Origin: Corynebacterium alimapuense
GTDB taxonomy: Bacteria > Actinomycetota > Actinomycetes > Mycobacteriales > Mycobacteriaceae
Direction of reading: 5' to 3'
Length of the DNA: 64,000 bases
Assembly: GCF_003716585.1 (NCBI RefSeq)
Contig: NZ_PTJO01000006.1
Location: 110,176-174,175, forward strand
Shown here: one piece after another, positions 18,212-25,509 of the stretch
How positions within the stretch are numbered: position 1 is the first letter of the stretch
Layout of the letters: every line of letters begins with the position of its first letter
The notes under the pieces: model-generated
Told to the model about the DNA's origin: nothing
Seen by the model: the letters and a program-made list of their open reading frames with translations, nothing else
The model's database searches: none
Program-made: the position numbers and the translations under genes

Positions 18212-18377
18212 CTATCATGGCCCTGTTGCGGGGCTTGCTGAATATTTTCCATGTCCGAGGAGTGCGGGTGGGGAGGTATTCAGTTTTTCTTTGCCTAATG
18301 GCTATGGGGTGTGTCAGTGGGGGGATCCGGAAGGTTGAGCTTCCGAGGTGCCTATGGCATTTATCTCATAAATTAAA

Positions 18378-18411
18378 TAAGGTACACCTAACCAAGGTAA
18401 GGGTTGCCTTA
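18378..18411 (+). promoter_or_regulatory. Two overlapping DtxR-like boxes upstream of hmuO
   Basis: TAAGGTACACCTAACCAAG (18378-18396) matches 13 of 19 positions of the classical DtxR operator. A second, weaker inverted-repeat site (AAGG.AA...TT.CCTT) follows at 18393-18411 with 11 of 19 matches. They lie 33-66 nt before the hmuO start. The preceding 18212-18377 holds no gene. Confidence 0.7.
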
Positions 18412-18443
18412 TTTGCTGACTGTGCGGGAAGAGAAGGATTGCC

Positions 18444-19112
18444 ATGATCGCTGCTTTAGATCGTCCACTGTCGACTGTCCTGCGTGACTGCACGGCTATA
18501 GCGCATAGCCACTCGGAAAAGTCCCCGTTCATGTCCTGCTTGACCTCCGGCGCTCTCAATAGTGCAGCGGTCGCCGATTACACGGCTCAATTGTGGTTTA
18601 TCTATGTAGTCCTAGAGGATGGAGTTAGAGAGCATTCAGCTGGTTCGCGGCTGGGGGTGTTCGCTGACTCTAGGTTGGAGCGAGTTCAAGCCCTTGAGCA
18701 GGATTTATTAGGGCTCATCGGCCCTCGTTGGCGAGACTGCGTCCTGCCGGGCCGGGGCACTCTTGCCTATGTCGCACACTTGCGTCGGCTAGCTGAGGTG
18801 GGAGATGAGACAGGACTGATTGCTCATCATTATGTTCGATATCTGGGAGATCTGAGCGGTGGCCAGGTCCTGGCCCGAGTACTGCGCGAGCGTTATCGGA
18901 TCGGGCCGGATGGGCTGAACTTTTATGATTTCAGTCGGATTGGTTCAAGGGAGTGTTATCGCAGCGACTATCGGTGTCGTCTTGATCTGCTCGAGTTAGA
19001 TGAAGTTGATCTGTCCTGGTTGGTCTCCTCGGCGAATGAGGCCTTTGAATTTACGCGTGGCGTTTTAGGCGATCTTGCCGAGCGGCATTGCGTCTTTAGC
19101 AATCGGATATGA
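18444..19112 (+). CDS. hmuO: Heme oxygenase HmuO
   Basis: A 222-aa soluble enzyme that opens heme to biliverdin, CO and Fe(II). The proximal histidine is H21 in AIAHSHSEKSPFM, aligned with H20 of C. diphtheriae HmuO. The distal helix glycines are in GDLSGGQ. AGAAGGA lies 5 nt before the ATG. DtxR-like boxes just upstream indicate repression by iron; in related species heme-responsive two-component systems activate this gene. Confidence 0.94.
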   Translation: MIAALDRPLSTVLRDCTAIAHSHSEKSPFMSCLTSGALNSAAVADYTAQLWFIYVVLEDGVREHSAGSRLGVFADSRLERVQALEQDLLGLIGPRWRDCVLPGRGTLAYVAHLRRLAEVGDETGLIAHHYVRYLGDLSGGQVLARVLRERYRIGPDGLNFYDFSRIGSRECYRSDYRCRLDLLELDEVDLSWLVSSANEAFEFTRGVLGDLAERHCVFSNRI

Positions 19113-19148
19113 AAAAAAGTGAACTAATTTCACGAGATCCCTTTCAAT

Positions 19149-19167
19149 TTAGGTAAGGCTTGCCTAA
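19149..19167 (+). promoter_or_regulatory. DtxR-like box downstream of hmuO
   Basis: TTAGGTAAGGCTTGCCTAA matches 15 of 19 positions of the classical DtxR operator, better than the hmuO boxes. It is 36 nt past the hmuO stop, and no annotated gene starts within 250 nt. TAAGGT (19165-19170) could serve as a -10 element overlapping its right end. Confidence 0.7.
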
Positions 19168-19177
19168 GGTGGACGTA

Positions 19178-19282
19178 GTGCGTGGGGCATCACGCACAAC
19201 CTTCCCGGCCACCCGGCCGAGACCCACACCGACACCGATATTTCGGGAGGCCGATCAGGACGAACTCCGACACTCTTTCTGA
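19178..19282 (+). CDS. Possible 34-aa leaderless micro-protein
   Basis: GTG at 19178 lies 7 nt after TAAGGT and opens a frame of 34 residues rich in Arg, Pro and Thr (MRGASRTTFPATRPRPTPTP, then IFREADQDELRHSF), ending TGA at 19280-19282, 14 nt before a terminator. No Shine-Dalgarno is present. No homologue is known to me. It is the coding alternative to the RNA call over the same interval. Confidence 0.25.
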   Translation: MRGASRTTFPATRPRPTPTPIFREADQDELRHSF

Positions 19283-19296
19283 ACTGACTGGCGATG

Positions 19297-19326
19297 ACCC
19301 GGGGCACACTCCAGCCCCGGGTTTTT
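19297..19326 (+). terminator. Strong terminator upstream of amn
   Basis: The stem ACCCGGGGC/GCCCCGGGT has a 9-nt loop and is followed directly by a T run. It ends a transcript separate from both hmuO and amn. Confidence 0.9.
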
Positions 19327-19433
19327 GCGTGTCAGAGTACACATTAAGGTGCCGTAGACGTGCCTGTTCAAGCGGTCTGCCCAGCACTATCTGTCAGTGG
19401 CCACTAGCCTGAGCCGGAGGAGGAACAATCACC

Positions 19434-20861
19434 GTGACTGACACCAAACTCACCCGAGTTACCGATATCGATGAAGCTCTAGAAGCCATCGTTGGAATTT
19501 ATGAACGCTCCGCTGAGCTGGCGCGCAAGATCTTCGAGGAAGGCAATTACACCGACTATCGGTATGTGGTCTACCCACAGATCGTCGTGGATGTGAAACA
19601 GTGGCGGCCGATTGACCGCTCCGAGCCTTTTGGCTACGTCAACGAGGCTGGTCGCTACACCGCCACCTTGTCTAAACCTCACTTGCTTCGTGACTATCTT
19701 CATGCCCAATTGACTCGCCTGACCGACAATTATCCCTGCGAGGTCTACGTCGGTCCTTCCGCTGAGCTGATTCCGCCGGAGTACATCCGCGGGATCGTGG
19801 GGATTTCTGAGGCCCGGCGCGCCGGGGACGGCGATGGGATCATTCCGCGACCGACCCTTGACCATGTGCACGATGGCATCGTCGATGGCGATTGGGAAGC
19901 TTTTCACGGCACTTCGAAGCCGCTATTTCACTTCGGTCCGCAGCGTTTCGACATCGCTTGTGCCCGCATCGAGCACTACACCGGTATTCAAGTCGACTCG
20001 GTCCAGCGGTTCATTCTGTTTACCAATTACGCCATGCACACCTCCGAGTTCGTCAGTTTTGGGCTGTCCCAGCTCACCGACCCTGACTCCCGTTACACGC
20101 TGTTGGTTTTGCCATCTGGGCGCCGCATCACCAGGCAGCAGGCCGAGCATCTCGACGTCGCTGAGCTTGATCTTGGTTCCAATTACCAAATGCCCCGCTA
20201 CGACCTGTGCACCCAAGAGGGCGATGGCATCACGATGATCAACATTGGTGTCGGGCCCTCAAATGCCAAGACCATCACCGATTGTCTTGCGGTCTTACGC
20301 CCCGAGGCATGGATCATGATCGGGCACTGCGCGGGTCTTGACGGTCGAATGCGGATGGGCGATCTCATCCTTGGCAATGCCTATCAGCGTCAAGACCATA
20401 TCCTCAACGAGCGTATTACCCGAGAGATTCCGATCCCCGCGGTGCCAGAGATCCAGCGGGCACTCGAGGCCGCGGTGAAAGAGATCTACGGTGACGATAA
20501 TTCGCTTATGCGTACCGGCACGGTCTTATCCACTGCCGATCGCAACTGGGAGTGGCAAACCCCACGCGATCTATGGGAGTGGCTACGCGGTTCCACCGCA
20601 GCAGCCGTAGACATGGAATCCTGTGCACTGGCAACCAACGGCTATCGCTACCGCATTCCCTATGGCACCTTGTTGTCTGTCTCAGACCTACCGTTGCACG
20701 CGGTGCCGAAGCTGCCTGCCCAGGCCCAAGCGTTCTATTCCAATTCCAAGGAAGCCCACGTGATGTGCGCAGTACGAGCCGTAGAAGCTCTAGCGAGCAA
20801 ACCAAGACGTTTGCATACTCGCAAGCTGCGCCGAACCATCGGCGAGGTGCCATTTAGGTGA
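19434..20861 (+). CDS. amn: AMP nucleosidase
   Basis: A 475-aa protein, close to the E. coli Amn length (484). An N-terminal regulatory domain is followed by a nucleoside-phosphorylase-fold catalytic domain with INIGVGPSNAKT, IMIGHCAGLDGRM and VDMESCALATNGYRY. It splits AMP into adenine and ribose 5-phosphate in the cytoplasm. The GTG start at 19434 has a strong AGGAGGA site. It is monocistronic, separated from the unit before it by a terminator. Confidence 0.93.
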   Translation: MTDTKLTRVTDIDEALEAIVGIYERSAELARKIFEEGNYTDYRYVVYPQIVVDVKQWRPIDRSEPFGYVNEAGRYTATLSKPHLLRDYLHAQLTRLTDNYPCEVYVGPSAELIPPEYIRGIVGISEARRAGDGDGIIPRPTLDHVHDGIVDGDWEAFHGTSKPLFHFGPQRFDIACARIEHYTGIQVDSVQRFILFTNYAMHTSEFVSFGLSQLTDPDSRYTLLVLPSGRRITRQQAEHLDVAELDLGSNYQMPRYDLCTQEGDGITMINIGVGPSNAKTITDCLAVLRPEAWIMIGHCAGLDGRMRMGDLILGNAYQRQDHILNERITREIPIPAVPEIQRALEAAVKEIYGDDNSLMRTGTVLSTADRNWEWQTPRDLWEWLRGSTAAAVDMESCALATNGYRYRIPYGTLLSVSDLPLHAVPKLPAQAQAFYSNSKEAHVMCAVRAVEALASKPRRLHTRKLRRTIGEVPFR

Positions 20862-20907
20862 GCATCGCATAAGCGATCTGCAGTAAAGACAAGACCAGAT
20901 AGAGACA

Positions 20908-20943
20908 TCACCCGCCGACCCTATTATCAGGGCCGGCGGGTGA
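20908..20943. terminator. Bidirectional terminator between amn and the CotH gene
   Basis: A 15-bp stem (20908-20922 with 20929-20943, one mismatch) has a short AT loop. It is shared by two convergent genes. Flanking T runs are weak. Confidence 0.6.
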
Positions 20944-20963
20944 TTGTCTGTGCCAGAAAACTG

Positions 20964-22847
20964 CTATTGCGGCTTGATCCCCTCAAGGTAGGCGGTGCGT
21001 TGATCCACCCAATCACCCAGTTCGGTGATGGCAGTATCCACGTCTTCCTGCGGGAGGCCTTCAGTCACCGGGATGGATTCCTCTATCTCACTGAGGAGCT
21101 CCGTAGCGGTTCCGGAACCGTACATCTGCTCGTAGAGATCCCAGTAGGTCTGTTCGTAGATCTCGGTGAAGGCATCGGAAGCGAGGAATCGTTCCTTCAG
21201 CTCGTGGCCGCTAGTGATTCCTCCCTCTTCTCCTCCTGGTGCCTGCATGCCCTCAGGGCGTTCACCAATTGCGGGTAGTGCTGCGTCCTCAGTATCGGTA
21301 CCGGTGGTATCACCAGTGGCCAGATCCGGCGGGGTGTTGCCGATTCCGGCTTCTTCCTCAACGCCCATCGGAGGCTGCATGCCTGCCGGGGGAGCCATGA
21401 CGCCGGCATCGGTGCCGGTGATATCCGAGGTGTCTATTTCTGGAGGGATGGCACCTTCCGGGATGGTGGTCATGTTTTCCGGGAGTACGCCATCGACCTG
21501 GGGAGAGACTGCAGTGCCCTCCGTACCAGCGGTGGCTTCGGCAGTACCTCCACGGCCGCCACCTCCTCCGCCTCCGCCGCCAACGGAGGTGGTTTCCTGG
21601 GGGCCTAGATCGGTAGAACCATTCATGGCCGAGTTCAGGTCCCAAGAGACCACGCTGATCAATTCGGTGTCGTAGTCGTACCAGAGGTAGTAGTTCTGGC
21701 CCGGTCCGGACATATCATCCCCGTTGACCAAAAGGTTCTGGGTGGCGACATATTCAGCGAAGCTCTCGACGTCGACATAATCGGCTAGTTCCGCATCAAA
21801 TTCTTCGTCGGTGGCGGAGTCCATCCAGCTCAGCAGGTTAATGATCGGCTGGAGATCGCCAGTGCCTTCTTCATTGATCTGCTTGAACTGTCCGTCGTAG
21901 GCAGTCTGATCTTCGCCTTGGTAGGTGAAGCTACTTTCCGCATCGGCCTTGTAGAGGATGCCGTCGCCGAGCTCGGCCGCGTAGTTCTCGTCCGGATGCT
22001 CAAGTAACAACCTGGTGGTCAGTGCACTCGAATTAACTGAGTAGGTGGCATATCCGAAGTCCTGGCTGGGCTGATCGGTGGCCTCAGTCAATGACAACGA
22101 GAGTGCTTCATTCGCCGAAGGAGTGCCTGGTCGAACCGAGATTTCACTCATGCCCTGATAGACGCGACCCTCGTAGTACTTGTCGAAGCTGATAAGGAAG
22201 GGCCAGGTGCTGGGATCATCGAGCTCAATACCTAAATCGTTGCCGGCGGGAGCCCCACCACCACCGCCAGGTCCGCCGCCACCAAATCCTTCAGTAGTGG
22301 TGCCGTCAGTGGCAGCTGATTCCGGCAGCTCGCCGGCTTCAGGAGCAGTGACACCTTCCGGGAGGGTGACACCTTCTGGGAGGGTGACGCCTTCTGGGAG
22401 GGTCGCACCTTCAGGTAGTTCACCACCAGGTGCCGCACCTCCCGGTGCGCCATCAGAGGTCTGTCCCAGGCTGCTGCGAAGCGTGGAGTTGCCCTTGAGT
22501 CGGACGCCAACATCTTCGATGGTCACGCCATCGATGGTGAGAGTGGCGGACTCCCAGGTTTTAGAAGCGTCGGTTTGATAATCGGCGATCATTTCATCAA
22601 GGCTTTCCTGGCTGATATCCAGGTAGAACTCGTGGTCGACCGAGTCGTCGAATAGCGCTGGTGTGGCGGTACCGACATCGATGGTGGGGAGATAGCTCTC
22701 AGCTGAAGCGGAGGTACTGGAGGAGGTAGAAATATAGGGGACCACCTGGGTGGCTCCAAATACACCACCTACGCCGACGAATACCGCAACCGATCCTACG
22801 ATCAGACGACGGTTCATCCGCAGGTGCGCTTTACGGTAAGTCGGCAT
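20964..22847 (-). CDS. CotH-kinase-family membrane-anchored protein with low-complexity inserts
   Basis: A 627-aa protein. One N-terminal span (about 13-32) follows a basic start and anchors an extracytoplasmic domain. CotH-family segments are VRLKGNSTL (115-123), FLISFDKYYEGRVYQG (217-232) and VVSWDLNSAMNG. Two inserts break the domain: a Gly/Pro/Glu-rich block at about 128-203 with LPEGVT repeats, and a long Gly/Ala/Pro/Thr block near the C-terminus. CotH proteins of spore formers are secreted-protein kinases; this organism makes no spores. It is 6 bp after the DUF4956 gene and third in the VTC cassette. Confidence 0.85.
   Translation of the reverse strand: MPTYRKAHLRMNRRLIVGSVAVFVGVGGVFGATQVVPYISTSSSTSASAESYLPTIDVGTATPALFDDSVDHEFYLDISQESLDEMIADYQTDASKTWESATLTIDGVTIEDVGVRLKGNSTLRSSLGQTSDGAPGGAAPGGELPEGATLPEGVTLPEGVTLPEGVTAPEAGELPESAATDGTTTEGFGGGGPGGGGGAPAGNDLGIELDDPSTWPFLISFDKYYEGRVYQGMSEISVRPGTPSANEALSLSLTEATDQPSQDFGYATYSVNSSALTTRLLLEHPDENYAAELGDGILYKADAESSFTYQGEDQTAYDGQFKQINEEGTGDLQPIINLLSWMDSATDEEFDAELADYVDVESFAEYVATQNLLVNGDDMSGPGQNYYLWYDYDTELISVVSWDLNSAMNGSTDLGPQETTSVGGGGGGGGGRGGTAEATAGTEGTAVSPQVDGVLPENMTTIPEGAIPPEIDTSDITGTDAGVMAPPAGMQPPMGVEEEAGIGNTPPDLATGDTTGTDTEDAALPAIGERPEGMQAPGGEEGGITSGHELKERFLASDAFTEIYEQTYWDLYEQMYGSGTATELLSEIEESIPVTEGLPQEDVDTAITELGDWVDQRTAYLEGIKPQ
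22351..22422 (-). repeat. 18-bp tandem repeat encoding LPEGVT units
   Basis: Four consecutive 18-bp units (starting 22351, 22369, 22387 and 22405, the last divergent) encode the hexapeptide LPEGVT. Near-identity of the first three suggests recent slippage and likely length variation between strains. Confidence 0.85.
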
Positions 22848-22853
22848 TCTAGA

Positions 22854-23570
22854 TCACACGTCCGTCTGGTCGTGGCCGGTGAGGACGGTGGCCTTCTGGC
22901 CGTAGTTGACATCGCGCAGCGCGGAGACCAGTTCTTGGGGCTTAACGGTCTTACGCATTTGGGCGGTATAAGAATATTCGGTTAATGCGCCACCGCGGAC
23001 CGATTCTGCGGAGATCATCTCGAAGGAGGTGCAGTTAGCCGCCAAGATCATCTCGACAGCCTCGGAAGGAGAGTTCCCGGAGTCATCGACGCCGTCGGCA
23101 GGGACCTGAACCTTGATGACCTGGCGTTGGATGTCGGCGCGGAACCAGTCGAAGCGGTACATGATCAGCATGACAGAGCAGATGATGACAGTGGCGGCAA
23201 TAGCGAGCACATAGAAGCGGGTACCGGTGGTCATACCGACGGCCATCGCTAAGAAGAGGAAGCCGACGTCGCGAGTCTCCTTGACGGCATTACGGAAACG
23301 GATGACCGACAGTGCGCCGACCAGCGCGAAGGCGCGGGCGATGTTGGAACCGACCACGAGCATGATCACGGCAATAACCATGCCGACCAAGACCAAGGTC
23401 TGCACGAAAGACTGGCTGTAGGAGACGTTGCGGTGGGTCTTTTGATAAACCACACCGATGATGCTGGTGAGCACGAAGGCCAGAAGCAGTGAAAGGAAGA
23501 CATCGAGGACGGAGAAGGTTCCGGAGAGATCTTGGAAATCAAAAATACTGGAGAAATCTGTTTCAGTCAT
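22854..23570 (-). CDS. DUF4956 family membrane protein
   Basis: A 238-aa protein with four hydrophobic segments in the first 140 residues (FLSLLLAFVLTSIIGVVY, then TLVLVGMVIAVIMLVVG, and others). The motif SVIRFRNAVKETRDVGFLF sits between spans, and the C-terminal domain (about 150-238) is cytoplasmic. This is the DUF4956 pattern. The function is unknown, but the family is often encoded beside VTC-domain polyphosphate polymerases and CotH proteins, exactly the neighbours here. The role may be transport or assembly of the polymer; that is inference. Confidence 0.85.
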   Translation of the reverse strand: MTETDFSSIFDFQDLSGTFSVLDVFLSLLLAFVLTSIIGVVYQKTHRNVSYSQSFVQTLVLVGMVIAVIMLVVGSNIARAFALVGALSVIRFRNAVKETRDVGFLFLAMAVGMTTGTRFYVLAIAATVIICSVMLIMYRFDWFRADIQRQVIKVQVPADGVDDSGNSPSEAVEMILAANCTSFEMISAESVRGGALTEYSYTAQMRKTVKPQELVSALRDVNYGQKATVLTGHDQTDV

Positions 23571-23596
23571 GATGGAGATCAGCTTTCTTATGAAAT

Positions 23597-24490
23597 TTAA
23601 GCGAAGTGAATGGGATCAACGCTGCCGATGGCAGAGGCGGGGCGGAGATGGAAGGCCTCGACACTGTTGCAGTATTTAGACATCCGGATCACCGACATCC
23701 CGTGGTGGGCGGTGAGATCAGTGAGCCAGAACGGAACTCGTTCGTCTGCCTTGATCTCAACGACGGCGAATCGCTGGTCGACGGTGGGGCGGTTTTCCGC
23801 ATCCGGGTCTCCGAGCAGAAAGTCGCGGTCACGGCCAGAGACACCGTGATCGATGGTGACTCGAGCACCCGACTCTGCGTCCTTGCCAGCGAAGGCTTCG
23901 CGCTTGTAGGTGGTGGTGGCGATGGGGCGTAGTCGGTTATTGACTACAAAGGCGGAAATTTCGTTGACTAGAGCATGGTCACGTTCCGGCAGCTTCGGGA
24001 TGAGATCCTCGGGAAGGGCTTGGTAGCCGACCGATTCTCCGCTGGCATCGCACAGTGCCATCGCATCAGCGAAGCCGAGATTAAGGCGACGCTTCTGCGT
24101 GACTTTGTTGACACGCTGTTTGATTTCCACCGATACCTGCGAGTCTGCCGTGGCAACCCCGTCGCCGTAGCGACGGATGCGCAGTTTACGGCGGAACTTC
24201 AGGCCCTCGATCTTTTCGTAGTAGAAACGCAGATCCGGAGAATCGAAGTAGAGGGACTCAACGCGGTATCCACCCTCGGGGGATAGCGGGTCGAAGTCCA
24301 AACGCTGGGTGAGGGAATCTCGCAGACGCGGGATATCCTCCTCCGCAACCAAGTACTTGATTTCAAAGCGATTGAATAGGTGAGGCGAAACGGGTGCGGG
24401 GGACGCGGTCTCCTTGGCCCCGGTTTTCGTCCTCTCCGGGGTGGCATACCTGCCGGTCAGTGATGTGCTCATGTCCTTACTAAAAGCCAT
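23597..24490 (-). CDS. VTC-domain polyphosphate polymerase
   Basis: A 297-aa protein with a VTC catalytic tunnel domain at about 38-270. Visible pieces are NRFEIKYLV, ESLYFDSPD, the basic strand FRRKLRIRRYG, EIKQRV, the TTYKREAF strand and FAVVEIKADERVPFW. The paired basic residues and acidic ends match the eukaryotic Vtc4 core, which makes polyphosphate from ATP. The N-terminal 35 residues are polar and probably disordered. Start 24490 is taken, but 24472 (MSTSLTG) is also possible. It leads a three-gene cassette with DUF4956 and CotH. No SPX domain is present. Confidence 0.86.
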   Translation of the reverse strand: MAFSKDMSTSLTGRYATPERTKTGAKETASPAPVSPHLFNRFEIKYLVAEEDIPRLRDSLTQRLDFDPLSPEGGYRVESLYFDSPDLRFYYEKIEGLKFRRKLRIRRYGDGVATADSQVSVEIKQRVNKVTQKRRLNLGFADAMALCDASGESVGYQALPEDLIPKLPERDHALVNEISAFVVNNRLRPIATTTYKREAFAGKDAESGARVTIDHGVSGRDRDFLLGDPDAENRPTVDQRFAVVEIKADERVPFWLTDLTAHHGMSVIRMSKYCNSVEAFHLRPASAIGSVDPIHFA

Positions 24491-24876
24491 TTACCTGGAA
24501 TTAACCCGTAGGTTTTCTGGAAGCAAGCTTTAAGAATGTCCGGGTGAGTCTGGTTTCCTGCTTTTGCTTCGGCTGTCTCGATCATGGGCAAAGCTGAAGT
24601 GACATGAGTTGTCTTGATCTTTTAAGAACTATCTCTCAGCAGGGAATATCTGAGAAATTCTGATGCGTGCGAAAGGACTGTGAGAGATTCCGGAACAGCG
24701 CTGGCAGAATTCGAAGCATCTCCCAGGGGGAGATTTTTACCCTGGAAACGTACAGGAAACGTACAGTTTGGCTCTGTGAGTGGTGGGCAGTACTTCGCCC
24801 TGAACAGTCCGCTATTGGTATTTGCCCAGCTCACAAGGTGATTCTAAGCGCATATCGCGGAGCTGCAGCAAGTACC
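24491..24876. other. Non-coding stretch between the VTC cassette and lutC
   Basis: No gene is seen. It contains an inverted repeat TCTCAG/CTGAGA (24634-24639, 24650-24655), a hairpin ATCTCCC/GGGAGAT (24718-24734) followed by T5 on the plus strand, and a perfect tandem duplication at 24744-24765. The VTC promoter must lie in its left part. Confidence 0.6.
24744..24765. repeat. Perfect tandem duplication of GGAAACGTACA
   Basis: Two exact 11-bp copies lie side by side (24744-24754, 24755-24765) in the non-coding region upstream of the VTC cassette. The 11-bp period places both on the same helical face, as expected for paired binding sites. Confidence 0.7.
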
Positions 24877-25509
24877 TCAGCTCAGTAGAACTACGTCCAG
24901 CCGCCGAGGACCATGAACACCCTCGACCCTTTCAAGTTCGATATCAGAAGTCGCTGACGGCCCAGAGATCATTGTGATCGGTGCGGTGGGCTCTATCTGG
25001 GCCAATGCCTCCGGAATCAATTCCACTACCGAGCTAGCCGAGACGATGCAGATGTGGTGATCGGGGACCAAGCTGATTGCCCGCCGACCCTCATCGGGTC
25101 GACCGGTGAGAAAGATGGTGCCGGTCTCCGCACAAGAGACGGTGGAGGAGGTGACCACGGCGTCGATAGTGTCGTTGAGTTCATGGACTGGGAGCGGATG
25201 TCCGGGTGCCTCGAAGAGGAACTGTTCTTCGGAATTACTAGGCAGCCAGGAGTGATCGATTCCCTCGGGCACAATCACTTTGGTGGCATCGATACATAAC
25301 TTAGCCAATAGGAGCGGTAGGGATTGGGCGGTCTCGTGGAAGACGGCCGCCTTGTAGTCGAGTAGGCGCTCCTCGAGCATGGTGAGGATGGCAGCCGGGT
25401 CTTGATCGGAGACTCGTCGGTAGTCTCGCGGGATCTCGGGAGCTAGGGGGGCGTCGTCAAGCGAGTTTTTGATTCGCCGAAGGATCTCGGTCTTGGCTTC
25501 GTTACTCAT
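24877..25509 (-). CDS. lutC: Lactate utilization protein LutC
   Basis: A 210-aa DUF162/LUD-domain protein from the ATG at 25509 (MSNEAKTEILRRIKNSL). The LUD core is visible as ATKVIVPEGID, DAVVTSSTVSCAETGTI and PDHHICIVSASSVVELIPEAL. It is the third subunit of the LutABC L-lactate oxidation complex. The start overlaps the lutB stop by 1 bp. Confidence 0.93.
   Translation of the reverse strand: MSNEAKTEILRRIKNSLDDAPLAPEIPRDYRRVSDQDPAAILTMLEERLLDYKAAVFHETAQSLPLLLAKLCIDATKVIVPEGIDHSWLPSNSEEQFLFEAPGHPLPVHELNDTIDAVVTSSTVSCAETGTIFLTGRPDEGRRAISLVPDHHICIVSASSVVELIPEALAQIEPTAPITMISGPSATSDIELERVEGVHGPRRLDVVLLS

Larger units (their letters stand above)
19178..19326 (+). ncRNA. Candidate short iron-controlled transcript between hmuO and amn
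   Basis: A short unit bounded by a DtxR-like box with a possible -10 on the left and a strong intrinsic terminator on the right. Its 5' end would form a perfect 7-bp hairpin (GTGCGTG 19178-19184 with CACGCAC 19191-19197, 6-nt loop). Total length is about 150 nt, typical for a regulatory RNA. The same stretch also contains a 34-codon reading frame, so it could be coding instead. No known RNA family was recognised. Confidence 0.4.

Noticed and set aside
19182..19412. Longer plus-strand frame through the hmuO-amn gap
   Set aside because: It runs through the strong terminator at 19297-19326, so it is unlikely to be transcribed in full.
22180..22578. Pro/Ser/Gly-rich plus-strand frame opposite the CotH low-complexity insert
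   Set aside because: It is the reverse reading of the LPEG repeats and has no start signal.
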